Shown here piece by piece: positions 8,201 through 15,849 of a stretch of DNA of 64,000 nucleotides (its first letter is position 1; each line of letters begins with the position of its first letter). A program made the position numbers and the translations under genes. Location: positions 16,730 through 80,729 of the forward strand of contig JAIOAX010000023.1 in assembly GCA_019873645.1 (NCBI GenBank), read 5' to 3'. The DNA is from Chloroflexota bacterium. GTDB lineage: Bacteria > Chloroflexota > Anaerolineae > B4-G1 > SLSP01. The notes beneath the pieces are model-generated. The model had not been told where the DNA came from. It worked only from the letters and a program-made list of their open reading frames with translations, and did no database searches.

Positions 8201-8437
8201 CTATGACGCGCGCAACCAGCCGATGACCTCTTCTTTGCTTGGCAAGCGGCCCGAGCACTTCACCGCGCCGTTCACCACTAACGCCGGCGTGCTGGCAATG
8301 GGATAGCTCATAATCTCGTTGACGTCGGTGATTTTGACGAACGTCGCATTGACGCCAGCTTCGCTTGCCGCTTCACGTGCAATCTGTTCCAACCGCTTGC
8401 ACTTAGGACATCCTGTACCTAGAATTTTGACTTCCAT
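8201..8437 (-). CDS. Small thioredoxin-like protein (CPKC active site)
   Basis: The 78-residue single-domain thioredoxin fold has active site GTGCPKCKRLEQ near the N-terminus and the cis-Pro loop in IASTPALVVNGAV. This is the compact 'redox-active disulfide' type often found next to ArsR regulators and ArsP/YraQ permeases. It has a good GGAGG ribosome-binding site. A third Cys (VKCSGRLPSKEEV) may tune the redox potential. It probably supplies dithiol chemistry to the permease-associated pathway; the substrate is unproven. Confidence 0.9.
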   Translation of the reverse strand: MEVKILGTGCPKCKRLEQIAREAASEAGVNATFVKITDVNEIMSYPIASTPALVVNGAVKCSGRLPSKEEVIGWLRAS

Positions 8438-8460
8438 GACTGCCTCCTTAGAATGGTTAT

Positions 8461-8525
8461 AGCTTTCAGCTTTCAGCTATCAGCCAGAGAGCAATCACTT
8501 GCTGACGGCTGATAGCTGACAGCTT
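8461..8525. repeat. Inverted AGCTATCAGC repeat
   Basis: Arms 8468-8485 and 8507-8524 are inverted repeats with 17 of 18 matches around the phrase CAGCTATCAGCC. The same phrase forms the tandem array at 29056-29143. It lies between the beta-grasp gene and the thioredoxin gene, so it may form a hairpin in that mRNA. Confidence 0.7.
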
Positions 8526-8526
8526 A

Positions 8527-8814
8527 TCAACACAAATCGCTCAGTAATACAAAATGCGTGTTATCTTCCAATGGGCCAATCGCCGTATCCAGATCCTGGA
8601 TCGTTTGCGTTCCTCCTACGTTGATAAGAAAGTCGCCGACCAAACTGCGCCGGTCTTTGGCGATGACGTCGCCCACCAGCGCCGGCGCGGCCTGCGCCAG
8701 GGCAAAGACGACATCGCGCCAGGTAGCGTTATCCGCCACGGTGGCTTTGATCTCGCGCTGCCGCGCGATCATGTACACGATACCACCGGTTTCAAGAATG
8801 AAGGTTTTACTCAT
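8527..8814 (-). CDS. MoaD/ThiS-like beta-grasp protein without terminal Gly-Gly
   Basis: The 95-residue protein is preceded by AGGAGG. The order of strands and the ending FLINVGGTQTIQDLDTAI and THFVLLSD resemble MoaD/ThiS sulfur carriers. Those end in Gly-Gly, which is needed for adenylation and thiocarboxylation. Here the chain ends SDLC, so classical sulfur-carrier chemistry is not expected. The exposed C-terminal Cys could instead carry sulfur, a metal or a disulfide. It lies between permease and thioredoxin genes, all on one strand. Family assignment is by eye and moderately sure; function is unknown. Confidence 0.65.
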   Translation of the reverse strand: MSKTFILETGGIVYMIARQREIKATVADNATWRDVVFALAQAAPALVGDVIAKDRRSLVGDFLINVGGTQTIQDLDTAIGPLEDNTHFVLLSDLC

Positions 8815-8848
8815 CGCACCTGCCTCCTGTGAATTTTAACGCTTCTAT

Positions 8849-8914
8849 CAGCAGATTGAGCAGATTAAGCAGATTAAGCAGATTTTTATCTGTTTATAGC
8901 AACAATCTGCTCAA
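8849..8914. repeat. AGCAGATTAAGCAGATT repeat with inverted end
   Basis: Several tandem copies of AGCAGATT(A/G)AGC are followed, after about 20 bases, by the inverted phrase AATCTGCTCAATTTG. Another copy of the phrase is at 43102-43130. Located in the gap between permease and beta-grasp genes. Confidence 0.65.
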
Positions 8915-8923
8915 TTTGCGAAA

Positions 8924-10327
8924 TTAACCGGAAACCCAACCGAAAATCAGACCGGAGAGCGTGCTGAACACGGCCACCATGCCGACATAGACCCACGTCT
9001 TCTTCTTGCCGATGATAGATTGGGTGATGAGAATGGATTGCAGGCTCAACTCCGGGTCGGCGAGCAGGTAGGCCAGCAGCGGGCCGCGCTGCATCCCCAA
9101 CGAGAGGAACGTTTGCGCGATAGGCACTTCCACCAGCGTGGGGAAGTACATGAAGACGCCGAAAAGCACGCCCGCCAGGTTAGCCAATACGGTGTTGCGC
9201 CCGGCCAGGGTCGTGATCCAGGTGGCGGGAATGAGCACGCGCGCCGCCCCCGCGACGAAGACCCCCACCAACAGCAGGGGCATAATCTGCTTCACGAAGC
9301 GCCACATCTCCCACAACCATTCCTGGATTTCGTAGGCTTCAAACTTCTTGACCGCCATCCACCACACCCCGGCCAACAGCACAATTTCGGCCAGCAGCTT
9401 GCCGGTCACGCCGATCGTCATGCCTGTACTTGCCACTTTGACGCTGAACGAGGCTACCAGCAAGGTCATGGTGATGAGGCCCAGCGCCGCGAACGTCCAC
9501 TTGTTGAAGCCTTCATCCACGTGATCCAGGCCTTTCCAGGCCGTCACGCTAATGGTGATCAACAGGCCGATGAGCAGCACCCCCTGCACGCTCACGCCCT
9601 CGATGCCCAGCGCAGGATTCGGCGGGACGAGGCTGTTCAGCCAGGTTTGCAGCGCGTAACTCCAATGTACAGGAGTTGACACGTCACCCGCCGCCAACGC
9701 CGCATCGGAGCGCAGCTCGAAAGCCAAATAGCTATTCGTGAGCAGTCCCACCTGCAATGTCCCGGCAATGAGGATGCCGAGTAACAGCGCGAAGAAGACC
9801 CACGTGCGCGCCGGCACCACTGCGCTCTGTGCGAAGGCATCCTGCTGGTTCGTCTCGGCATCATGCGCCGCATCCGACTTGCGGAAGAACCACGCCATCA
9901 GCAAGCCGATGCCAACGCCAAAGGCAATCGAGAGGGTAATGCGCGCGATAGCAATATCCATCCCCACGGCGACACCGGTGAGCGAAATGGCCAGGATGTT
10001 GATTGCCGGCCCCACAAAGAGAAATGTAATCGCCGGACCAAGTCCCGCGCCCTTCTTGTAGATGCTGGCGAACAGCGGCATGATCGTGCAGGAACAAACC
10101 GCCAGCACGAAACCGCCGACCGCCGCCGCCGGATACGAAATCCACTTGGGGGTGTTGCGGCCCAGGTATTTGGTGATGGCCTCTTTCGGGAACAAGGCGG
10201 CCAACGCGCCGGCGATGAGAAATGCCGGCAACAGGCAAAGCAGCACATGCGCGGCCAGATACGCCGCCAGGCTGCCCAATCCGGTTTGCACAAGATTGCC
10301 GAGATATTGCAAGATCATTACCCCCAT
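8924..10327 (-). CDS. ArsP/YraQ-type permease (DUF318 family)
   Basis: The 467-residue membrane protein has two half-domains of several helices. It shows the family motif CSCTIMPLFASIYKKGAG and FLFVGPAINILAI in the first half, with a related GNTVLANLAGVLFGVFMYF stretch and YFPTLVEVPIAQ in the second. The start follows GAGGAG. Members include ArsP (organoarsenical efflux) and SO_0444-type Cu/Zn efflux permeases; the CSC in the helix fits soft-metal or arsenical chemistry. It is the first gene of the minus-strand cluster running on to beta-grasp, thioredoxin, ferredoxin and ArsR, so regulated efflux of a thiophilic compound is likely. Which compound cannot be read. Confidence 0.88.
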   Translation of the reverse strand: MGVMILQYLGNLVQTGLGSLAAYLAAHVLLCLLPAFLIAGALAALFPKEAITKYLGRNTPKWISYPAAAVGGFVLAVCSCTIMPLFASIYKKGAGLGPAITFLFVGPAINILAISLTGVAVGMDIAIARITLSIAFGVGIGLLMAWFFRKSDAAHDAETNQQDAFAQSAVVPARTWVFFALLLGILIAGTLQVGLLTNSYLAFELRSDAALAAGDVSTPVHWSYALQTWLNSLVPPNPALGIEGVSVQGVLLIGLLITISVTAWKGLDHVDEGFNKWTFAALGLITMTLLVASFSVKVASTGMTIGVTGKLLAEIVLLAGVWWMAVKKFEAYEIQEWLWEMWRFVKQIMPLLLVGVFVAGAARVLIPATWITTLAGRNTVLANLAGVLFGVFMYFPTLVEVPIAQTFLSLGMQRGPLLAYLLADPELSLQSILITQSIIGKKKTWVYVGMVAVFSTLSGLIFGWVSG

Positions 10328-10350
10328 GTCTCCTCTTTTTTATCCAACCC

Positions 10351-10427
10351 TGACTCTCCTGAGAGAAGTCCAATTCACCGCAGAGACGCAAAGAATGCAG
10401 AGAAAAATTCGAGTTTAAATCAATAAA
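10351..10427. repeat. 77-base repeat, copy 2
   Basis: Second copy of the element at 7424-7500, with seven differences. It lies inside the predicted leader of the permease transcript, 23 bases from the start codon. The palindromic right half present at 7500-7576 is missing here. Confidence 0.85.
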
Positions 10428-10455
10428 AAGACGGATTTACATCTGCCAATTCATC

Positions 10456-10475
10456 ATATTCAGTAAAACGAATAT
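10456..10475. promoter_or_regulatory. Candidate ArsR-type operator
   Basis: Inverted arms ATATTC and GAATAT separated by 8 bases overlap the expected transcription start of the permease promoter. AT-rich dyads at this place are typical ArsR/SmtB operators, but no second copy was found at the arsR-type promoter, so this is tentative. Confidence 0.35.
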
Positions 10476-10504
10476 ATAATACCAGGTATCCGATAATTTG
10501 TCAA
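10476..10504 (-). promoter_or_regulatory. Strong promoter of the permease cluster
   Basis: On the minus strand a consensus TTGACA (10499-10504) is followed after 17 bases by TATTAT (10476-10481). It gives a leader of about 140 bases containing the 77-base repeat. Confidence 0.7.
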
Positions 10505-10613
10505 GCGGTGTCAATTTACGGGGGGCATTTCAGGACGAGGGCGACTTTTACCGCGGCCAACATACTCCAGCGAAGCATCGTGAAGTATGAAAGTGCAGTA
10601 CCCTACGGTCAGC

Positions 10614-10647
10614 AAACCTGCCAGGTCTCAGAAGACCTGGCAGGTTT
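10614..10647. repeat. AAACCTGCCAGGTCT perfect hairpin
   Basis: Two 15-base perfect inverted arms (10614-10628, 10633-10647) around a 4-base loop. No T-run that would make it a normal terminator. It lies in the 477-base gap between the permease and DUF6062 genes. Apart from this hairpin, the permease promoter and the 77-base repeat, I see nothing else in that gap. Confidence 0.75.
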
Positions 10648-10804
10648 ATAGTGTTCAACGATCGGTCAAACCACTTGCTCTCTAGCAAGATGCAACCATA
10701 ATAACGCTATCGTGGTTAAGCTTAAGCGATTGCTGCTATGAAAGATGGGGCATCGTTCCTACCCCAAAACATAGCGGCGTAGGTTGTTCACGGACAGGAA
10801 TGAG

Positions 10805-11524
10805 ATGACAAAACACACACCTTACTATGAACTGCGTGATGCACTTCAAGGACCCGGCTGCGCGATCTGCCGCCTGGCGCACAAGGCTGTGGCGCGTTAC
10901 CTTGATAGCCTGGTGTACGAAAACGCCAACGATTATCGCGTGCGCGCAGATGCCAAAGCCGCACGGGGATTCTGCAACCTGCACGCCTGGCAGCTCCGCG
11001 ACCTGCATGGGGCGGCGCTCGATGTGGCGATCCTGAGTAACGATGTGTTGACCGAGTGGGAACGGGCATTGGCAGATTTTACCCCCCAGGCTACGCCGTC
11101 ATTCCTCGACCGTGTGCGTGTGTTCCTCGGCCTACCGGGGGGGCAGAAGGATGTGACGGCGCTCATCAAGACTCTGACGCCCCAACGCACCTGCCTGGCA
11201 TGCAGGGTGCGGGAAACCACCGAACATACCTATATCCACGAATGGCTGACGCATATCACCGATCCCGAACTCCAGGCGGCTTTCGTGGCCGCCGGAGGGC
11301 TGTGTCTGCCGCACTTTCGGCAAACCTTGAGTTACACCAACACACCGGAACAGGCAGAACAACTGGTCGAACTCCAACGGCAGGCTTTGACGCCACTGCT
11401 GACCGAACTGCGCGAATTCATCCGTAAGCACGATTACCGTTTTGAGACAGAGCGCACCGCCTCCGAAGGGGAATCCTGGATCAAGGCACTGGCGTTGATC
11501 TCCGGGCAGCGCGAGACACGTTGA
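10805..11524 (+). CDS. DUF6062 family protein
   Basis: The ATG at 10805 (MTKHTPYYELRDAL) is chosen over an upstream TTG; a short AGGA lies before it. The 239-residue protein matches my recollection of DUF6062, an uncharacterised family common in Chloroflexota and Firmicutes. Two similar halves each carry a CxxC and later a CxxH: GPGCAICRLA with GFCNLHAW, then RTCLACRVRE with GLCLPHFRQ. This suggests two zinc-binding units made by duplication. The coding sequence ends just before the GH116 gene, so the two are probably cotranscribed. Function unknown. Confidence 0.75.
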   Translation: MTKHTPYYELRDALQGPGCAICRLAHKAVARYLDSLVYENANDYRVRADAKAARGFCNLHAWQLRDLHGAALDVAILSNDVLTEWERALADFTPQATPSFLDRVRVFLGLPGGQKDVTALIKTLTPQRTCLACRVRETTEHTYIHEWLTHITDPELQAAFVAAGGLCLPHFRQTLSYTNTPEQAEQLVELQRQALTPLLTELREFIRKHDYRFETERTASEGESWIKALALISGQRETR

Positions 11525-11553
11525 ATGAACAACTCCATAACGAGGTGCTAACC

Positions 11554-14022
11554 ATGGCCAAAAGACCTTACAATACCCCGTATACTGGCGAATATCTTAA
11601 CCATGTAGCTTTTCCCCTGGGCGGCATCGGCGCGGGAATGATCTGCCTGGAGGGTACCGGCGCGCTCTCGCACGTCTCACTGCGCGGGCAGGCCGATGTC
11701 TTCAATGCGCCGTTGATGTTCGCAGCCTTATCTCTGAAGTCGCCTGGGGCATCCTCGCGCGTGGCCCGCGTGCTCGAAGGCCCCGTGCCGATGTGGAAAG
11801 TCTTCGGGACGCCGGGCGCCGGCAACGGCCTGGGCGGCACAAGTTACGGTCTACCCCGCTTTGCCGAAGCCATGTTTGCGGCGCGTTTCCCCTTCGGGAT
11901 GGTCACATTGCGCGATCCCCAAATCCCATTGGAAGTGACGCTTACCGGCTGGAGTCCTTTCACGCCGGGGGATGCAGATCGTTCAAGCCTGCCCGTCGCG
12001 GCGCTCGAATATCGGTTCGTCAATCCCACGGCGGAGCCGCTTGAGGCCGTCTTCTCGTTCCATGCGCACAACTTTATGGCGTCCAACGTCCATAGCGGTG
12101 CGGTGTTGACGACGTCGGGCGGTTTTATCCTCACATGTCCCGAAGAACACGCGGCTTTCAGCGCCACAGTGGACGACGCCGATGTAGCTATCAACTGCGC
12201 CTGGTTCCGGGGCGGCTGGTTCGACGCGCTCACTGTGGTTTGGAAGACTATCGCCGAGGGCCTGCTGCCGTCCGCCGCGCCGTTGACTGCAGGCGCGCCC
12301 AGTCCCGGCGGTAGCCTGTACGTCCCGCTGCACTTGGAGCCGGGCGAAGCGCGTACCATCCGCCTGCGCCTGGCATGGTATGCGCCGCAGACCGATCTCC
12401 GCGTCGGCAAAGACCCGGTATGCGAAGATAGCAGTGGATGCGCCTGTCGGCCGGCGACTCATGTCCCCTGGTACGGCGGGGTCTTCTCCGATATTGACGC
12501 CGTCAATGCTTACTGGCGCGCGCACTACGACGACTTACGCGCATGCACGGCGGCCTTCACCGACTGTTTCTATGATACCACGTTGCCGCCGGAGGTCGTT
12601 GAGGCCGTCGCGGCCAACCTCACCATCCTCAAATCTCCGACGGTGCAACGTCAAACCGATGGACGTTTGTGGTGTTGGGAGGGCTGTCACGACAAAGGCG
12701 GCTGTTGCCACGGCTCATGTACGCACGTCTGGAATTACGCCCAGGCCATCCCCCATTTGTTCCCCGACCTGGAGCGTTCCTTGCGCTACACCGAGTTCTT
12801 CGTCAATCAGGACGAACGCGGGCATCAGAACTTCCGCGCTAACCTGCCCATCCGTCCGCCGGCGCACGATTTCCACGCCGCCGCCGACGGGCAGCTCGGC
12901 GGCGTGCTCAAAGTTTACCGCGAATGGCGCATCAGCGGCGACAGCGCATGGCTGCGCGAGTTCTGGCCCAAGGTCAAACAGAGCCTGGATTATTGTGTCG
13001 AGACGTGGGACCCTGACCACACCGGCATGGTGGTGGAGCCGCACCACAACACGTATGATATTGAATTTTACGGTGCGGATGGAATGTGTACGTCGTTCTA
13101 TCTGGGTGCGCTCAAAGCCGCTACCTTGATGGCCGCGGCGCTGGGTGAAGAAGTCCCTCTGTATGCAGAACTGCTGGAAAAAGGCATCGCGGCGATGGAG
13201 TCGGCCCTGTGGAACGGCGAGTATTTCATCCAGAAGGTTCAATGGCAAGGGCTGCGTGCCGGCGACCCTACCCAGGCGATGGCATGGAACGTCAACTATT
13301 CGCCGGAGGCGATTGCTCTGCTACACCAGGAAGGCCCCAAATATCAGTACGGCAACGGCTGTCTGGCCGACGGCGTGCTCGGCGCGTGGCTGGCGGCGCT
13401 GGCCGGCGTCCCCGATTTTCTTGACGCCGCTAAAGTGCGTCGGCATCTGCTGGCAGTCTACAGGCACAACCTCAAACACGACCTTTCCGGGCATGCCAAC
13501 CCCCAACGTCCGGCCTACGCCCTGGGCAAAGAAGGCGGGTTACTGCTCTGCACCTGGCCTTGCGGCGACGCGCCGACGCTGCCTTTCGTCTACAGTAACG
13601 AAGTATGGACCGGCATTGAGTATCAGGTGGCGTCGCATCTGATGCTGCTCGGAGAAGTTGAAGCGGGGCTGGAAATCGTGCGCACCGCGCGCGATCGCTA
13701 CGATGGCCGGGTGCGCAATCCCTTCGATGAGTACGAGTGCGGCCACTGGTACGCCCGCGCCCTGGCGTCCTATGGCCTGCTGCAAGGGCTAACCGGCATC
13801 CGCTACGATGCGGTGGAAAAAACGTTGTATATCCACCCCCGTATCCCCGGCGACTTCCGCGCTTTCCTCAGCACGGCGACCGGCTACGGCACGGTTGGGG
13901 TGCGGGACGGCGAGCCGTTTGTGGAGATCAAACGGGGCACCCTGCCTGTGGAGACAATGGTGTATGTCCCCTGCAACGCCACTGCGGCGCGCTCACGGAT
14001 GTGCCATTCGCGGGCTGAATGA
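11554..14022 (+). CDS. GH116 family glycoside hydrolase (glucosylceramidase/beta-glucosidase type)
   Basis: The start at 11554 (MAKRPYNTPY) has GAGG upstream; the in-frame TTG at 11521 overlaps the previous stop and is less likely. The 822-residue protein shows the GH116 layout. An N-terminal beta domain starts with LNHVAFPLGGIGAGMICLEG. An (alpha/alpha)6 catalytic domain includes WCWEGCHDKGGCCHGSCTHV, WNYAQAIPHLFPDLERSLR and EFYGADGMCTSFYLGALKAA. The family cleaves beta-glucosides or beta-xylosides, including glucosylceramide. No signal peptide is seen, so it acts in the cytoplasm, perhaps on imported glycosides. The C-terminal beta domain (YIHPRIPGDFRAFLSTATGY) is complete. Confidence 0.9.
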   Translation: MAKRPYNTPYTGEYLNHVAFPLGGIGAGMICLEGTGALSHVSLRGQADVFNAPLMFAALSLKSPGASSRVARVLEGPVPMWKVFGTPGAGNGLGGTSYGLPRFAEAMFAARFPFGMVTLRDPQIPLEVTLTGWSPFTPGDADRSSLPVAALEYRFVNPTAEPLEAVFSFHAHNFMASNVHSGAVLTTSGGFILTCPEEHAAFSATVDDADVAINCAWFRGGWFDALTVVWKTIAEGLLPSAAPLTAGAPSPGGSLYVPLHLEPGEARTIRLRLAWYAPQTDLRVGKDPVCEDSSGCACRPATHVPWYGGVFSDIDAVNAYWRAHYDDLRACTAAFTDCFYDTTLPPEVVEAVAANLTILKSPTVQRQTDGRLWCWEGCHDKGGCCHGSCTHVWNYAQAIPHLFPDLERSLRYTEFFVNQDERGHQNFRANLPIRPPAHDFHAAADGQLGGVLKVYREWRISGDSAWLREFWPKVKQSLDYCVETWDPDHTGMVVEPHHNTYDIEFYGADGMCTSFYLGALKAATLMAAALGEEVPLYAELLEKGIAAMESALWNGEYFIQKVQWQGLRAGDPTQAMAWNVNYSPEAIALLHQEGPKYQYGNGCLADGVLGAWLAALAGVPDFLDAAKVRRHLLAVYRHNLKHDLSGHANPQRPAYALGKEGGLLLCTWPCGDAPTLPFVYSNEVWTGIEYQVASHLMLLGEVEAGLEIVRTARDRYDGRVRNPFDEYECGHWYARALASYGLLQGLTGIRYDAVEKTLYIHPRIPGDFRAFLSTATGYGTVGVRDGEPFVEIKRGTLPVETMVYVPCNATAARSRMCHSRAE

Positions 14023-14106
14023 CGCAGCGTTTCCTCCAACACTGTATCAAATGGGGTCACACCTCGGCCCATAATCGGCGCCAGGTCAGCACATCTATTT
14101 CCACTT

Positions 14107-15615
14107 TCACTGCCGGTTTTGGCAAGGCAGGACCTGAAAAGCCTTCCCGTCTTGATGGCATAGCAATTGCACAGTCTGGCGTGCAGAATGAACCGCTATC
14201 GGAACGCCGCCTCCGGGTTCAAGCCACTGCCCGGCCATGTAGAAGTTTTTCAAGCCGGGCAGCGTTTTCTTTACATATCCGCCCAGGCGTTCCGGCGTCA
14301 TCGCCCATCCGATGGCGGCGCCTTGATAACAACGGGCATAACGCCAAAACGTATAAGGCGAGGCGACATCGGTAACTTCCACGTGAGCCGTCAGCCCCGG
14401 TAAGTACGCCTCCAGACGTTCCAGAACCTCTGCTGCCGCACGTTGTTTTTCTGCCTCGTAACGCGGGCGATCTTCGTACAGCGTAGCCCAGTAGTTGAAA
14501 TCCCTTGAAAAAAGCAATCCCTGAATCAATGACTTACCAGGAGGCGTTAACGTAGGATCGTAGGTAAACGTTCTGAACCACATCTGCGGGAACGTCTCCG
14601 GCCCGACGATGATGGGTCGCCGAAAAGCCACAATGTTCTCGAATGAGCCGGGGGGAAATTGCCGATCAACTCCAAAGCTAACCATCAACATTCTAGGCGT
14701 CAGTTCCCAGGTTGTATACTGGCGACGAATCCTGGCATTGACATAGCGGCCCTCAAGCATTGAAAAGATCGTGCTGTAGCCGTCTGCCGCCGAGATCACG
14801 ACATCGGCGTAGTGCTCGGTACCGTCGGCCAACCGTATTCCCACGGCCTGGTCATTTTTGACCAGAATCTTCTCAACAGTTGCACCACAAGTCACCTCTC
14901 CCCCCAGTGCGCGGTAATATTTCTCAATGGCACGCGGTAGAAGATGAGAGCCTCCCCGCACCAGCGATAATTCCCCCAAGCGCAGATGATTGAGAATCAT
15001 AAACGTCCCGGCAATGGGTGTCTCTGGAACAAAGATATTGGGGATGGCCCAGCGCAGAAAAGGGTGTTTCATACGCAGCGCAAAATCGGCTGTGGAAACG
15101 TTGTCAAAGGTGACATACTTGAGCAAACGGCGCATGCTCCAAAGCAACTGCAGATAATCTCTCACTCCCATCAGCTCGCGCGGCTTGGCCTGCACATGAC
15201 AAAAGCCTTCTGCGCGCTGAACACCGGCAAATAACTCGGCAATACGCGCGCGGTCCTGGGGAGAAATAGCCAACATATCCGCTTTCAAACGCTCCAGATC
15301 GGTGGTCACATCCAAGCTCATGCCAGTGGACTCATCTAGCAAATGCAGGTAATGGTCAATATAAATCAGCGGATTTCCCTCCGCGAAGACCCCCACCTCG
15401 CGGAACAGCTCGTAAAACCACGATCCGGGTTGGGTACCGAGCAACCAGTGAATACACCCATCAATTGTGTAGCCATGTCGCTGCCAGGCAGTACACACTC
15501 CGCCAGTACGGGTATGTTGCTCAAAAATGTGTGTATGGTAGCCGTTCATCTGGGCGTAACAACCAACAGACAGACCGGCCACGCCTGCACCGATAATCAA
15601 GACCGATTTGCTCAT
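14107..15615 (-). CDS. FAD-dependent oxidoreductase, phytoene desaturase/retinol saturase (CrtI) type
   Basis: The 502-residue protein begins with a dinucleotide-binding fold (IGAGVAGLSVGCYAQMNGY) and the CrtI-type follow-on HTRTGGVCTAWQRHGYTIDG. A second FAD segment (GGEVTCGATVEKILVKNDQA, ADVVISAADGYSTIFSMLEG) and the C-terminal motif NFYMAGQWLEPGGGVPIAV are present. The family reduces, isomerises or desaturates isoprenoid chains such as carotenoids or retinol. No other carotenoid gene lies nearby, so the substrate is open. It is transcribed convergently to GH116 and divergently from the STAND gene, whose promoter lies about 80 bases upstream of its start. Confidence 0.85.
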   Translation of the reverse strand: MSKSVLIIGAGVAGLSVGCYAQMNGYHTHIFEQHTRTGGVCTAWQRHGYTIDGCIHWLLGTQPGSWFYELFREVGVFAEGNPLIYIDHYLHLLDESTGMSLDVTTDLERLKADMLAISPQDRARIAELFAGVQRAEGFCHVQAKPRELMGVRDYLQLLWSMRRLLKYVTFDNVSTADFALRMKHPFLRWAIPNIFVPETPIAGTFMILNHLRLGELSLVRGGSHLLPRAIEKYYRALGGEVTCGATVEKILVKNDQAVGIRLADGTEHYADVVISAADGYSTIFSMLEGRYVNARIRRQYTTWELTPRMLMVSFGVDRQFPPGSFENIVAFRRPIIVGPETFPQMWFRTFTYDPTLTPPGKSLIQGLLFSRDFNYWATLYEDRPRYEAEKQRAAAEVLERLEAYLPGLTAHVEVTDVASPYTFWRYARCYQGAAIGWAMTPERLGGYVKKTLPGLKNFYMAGQWLEPGGGVPIAVHSARQTVQLLCHQDGKAFQVLPCQNRQ

Positions 15616-15699
15616 CCCATGCTCCTTAAAGCTTACAGGACTTGTAAGATTGTAGCACGTTTTTCGCTCACTTACAATACCAAAGTATCCATCTTGAGG

Positions 15700-15728
15700 T
15701 TGAATCAGTTTTATTTATATGCTATACT
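15700..15728 (+). promoter_or_regulatory. Promoter of the STAND/clostripain operon
   Basis: TTGAAT (15700-15705) and TATACT (15723-15728) are exactly 17 bases apart, a near-consensus housekeeping promoter. It predicts a leader of about 115 bases and supports the start codon at 15850 rather than ORF starts further upstream. Confidence 0.75.
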
Positions 15729-15849
15729 TATATGCAGATGCAAGATGTTCTCCCTATCGGCTGCCCATTTTTACACTCAGGCTTCATCCCAGATTACGGC
15801 ATCGGTTGTCCCTAGAGAAATAGGCAAGACTCCATCTTGGAGGCTAAAA

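Noticed and set aside
15343..15849. Extended N-terminus for the STAND protein
   Set aside because: It overlaps the opposing oxidoreductase gene and lies largely upstream of the promoter; GGAGG marks the start at 15850.
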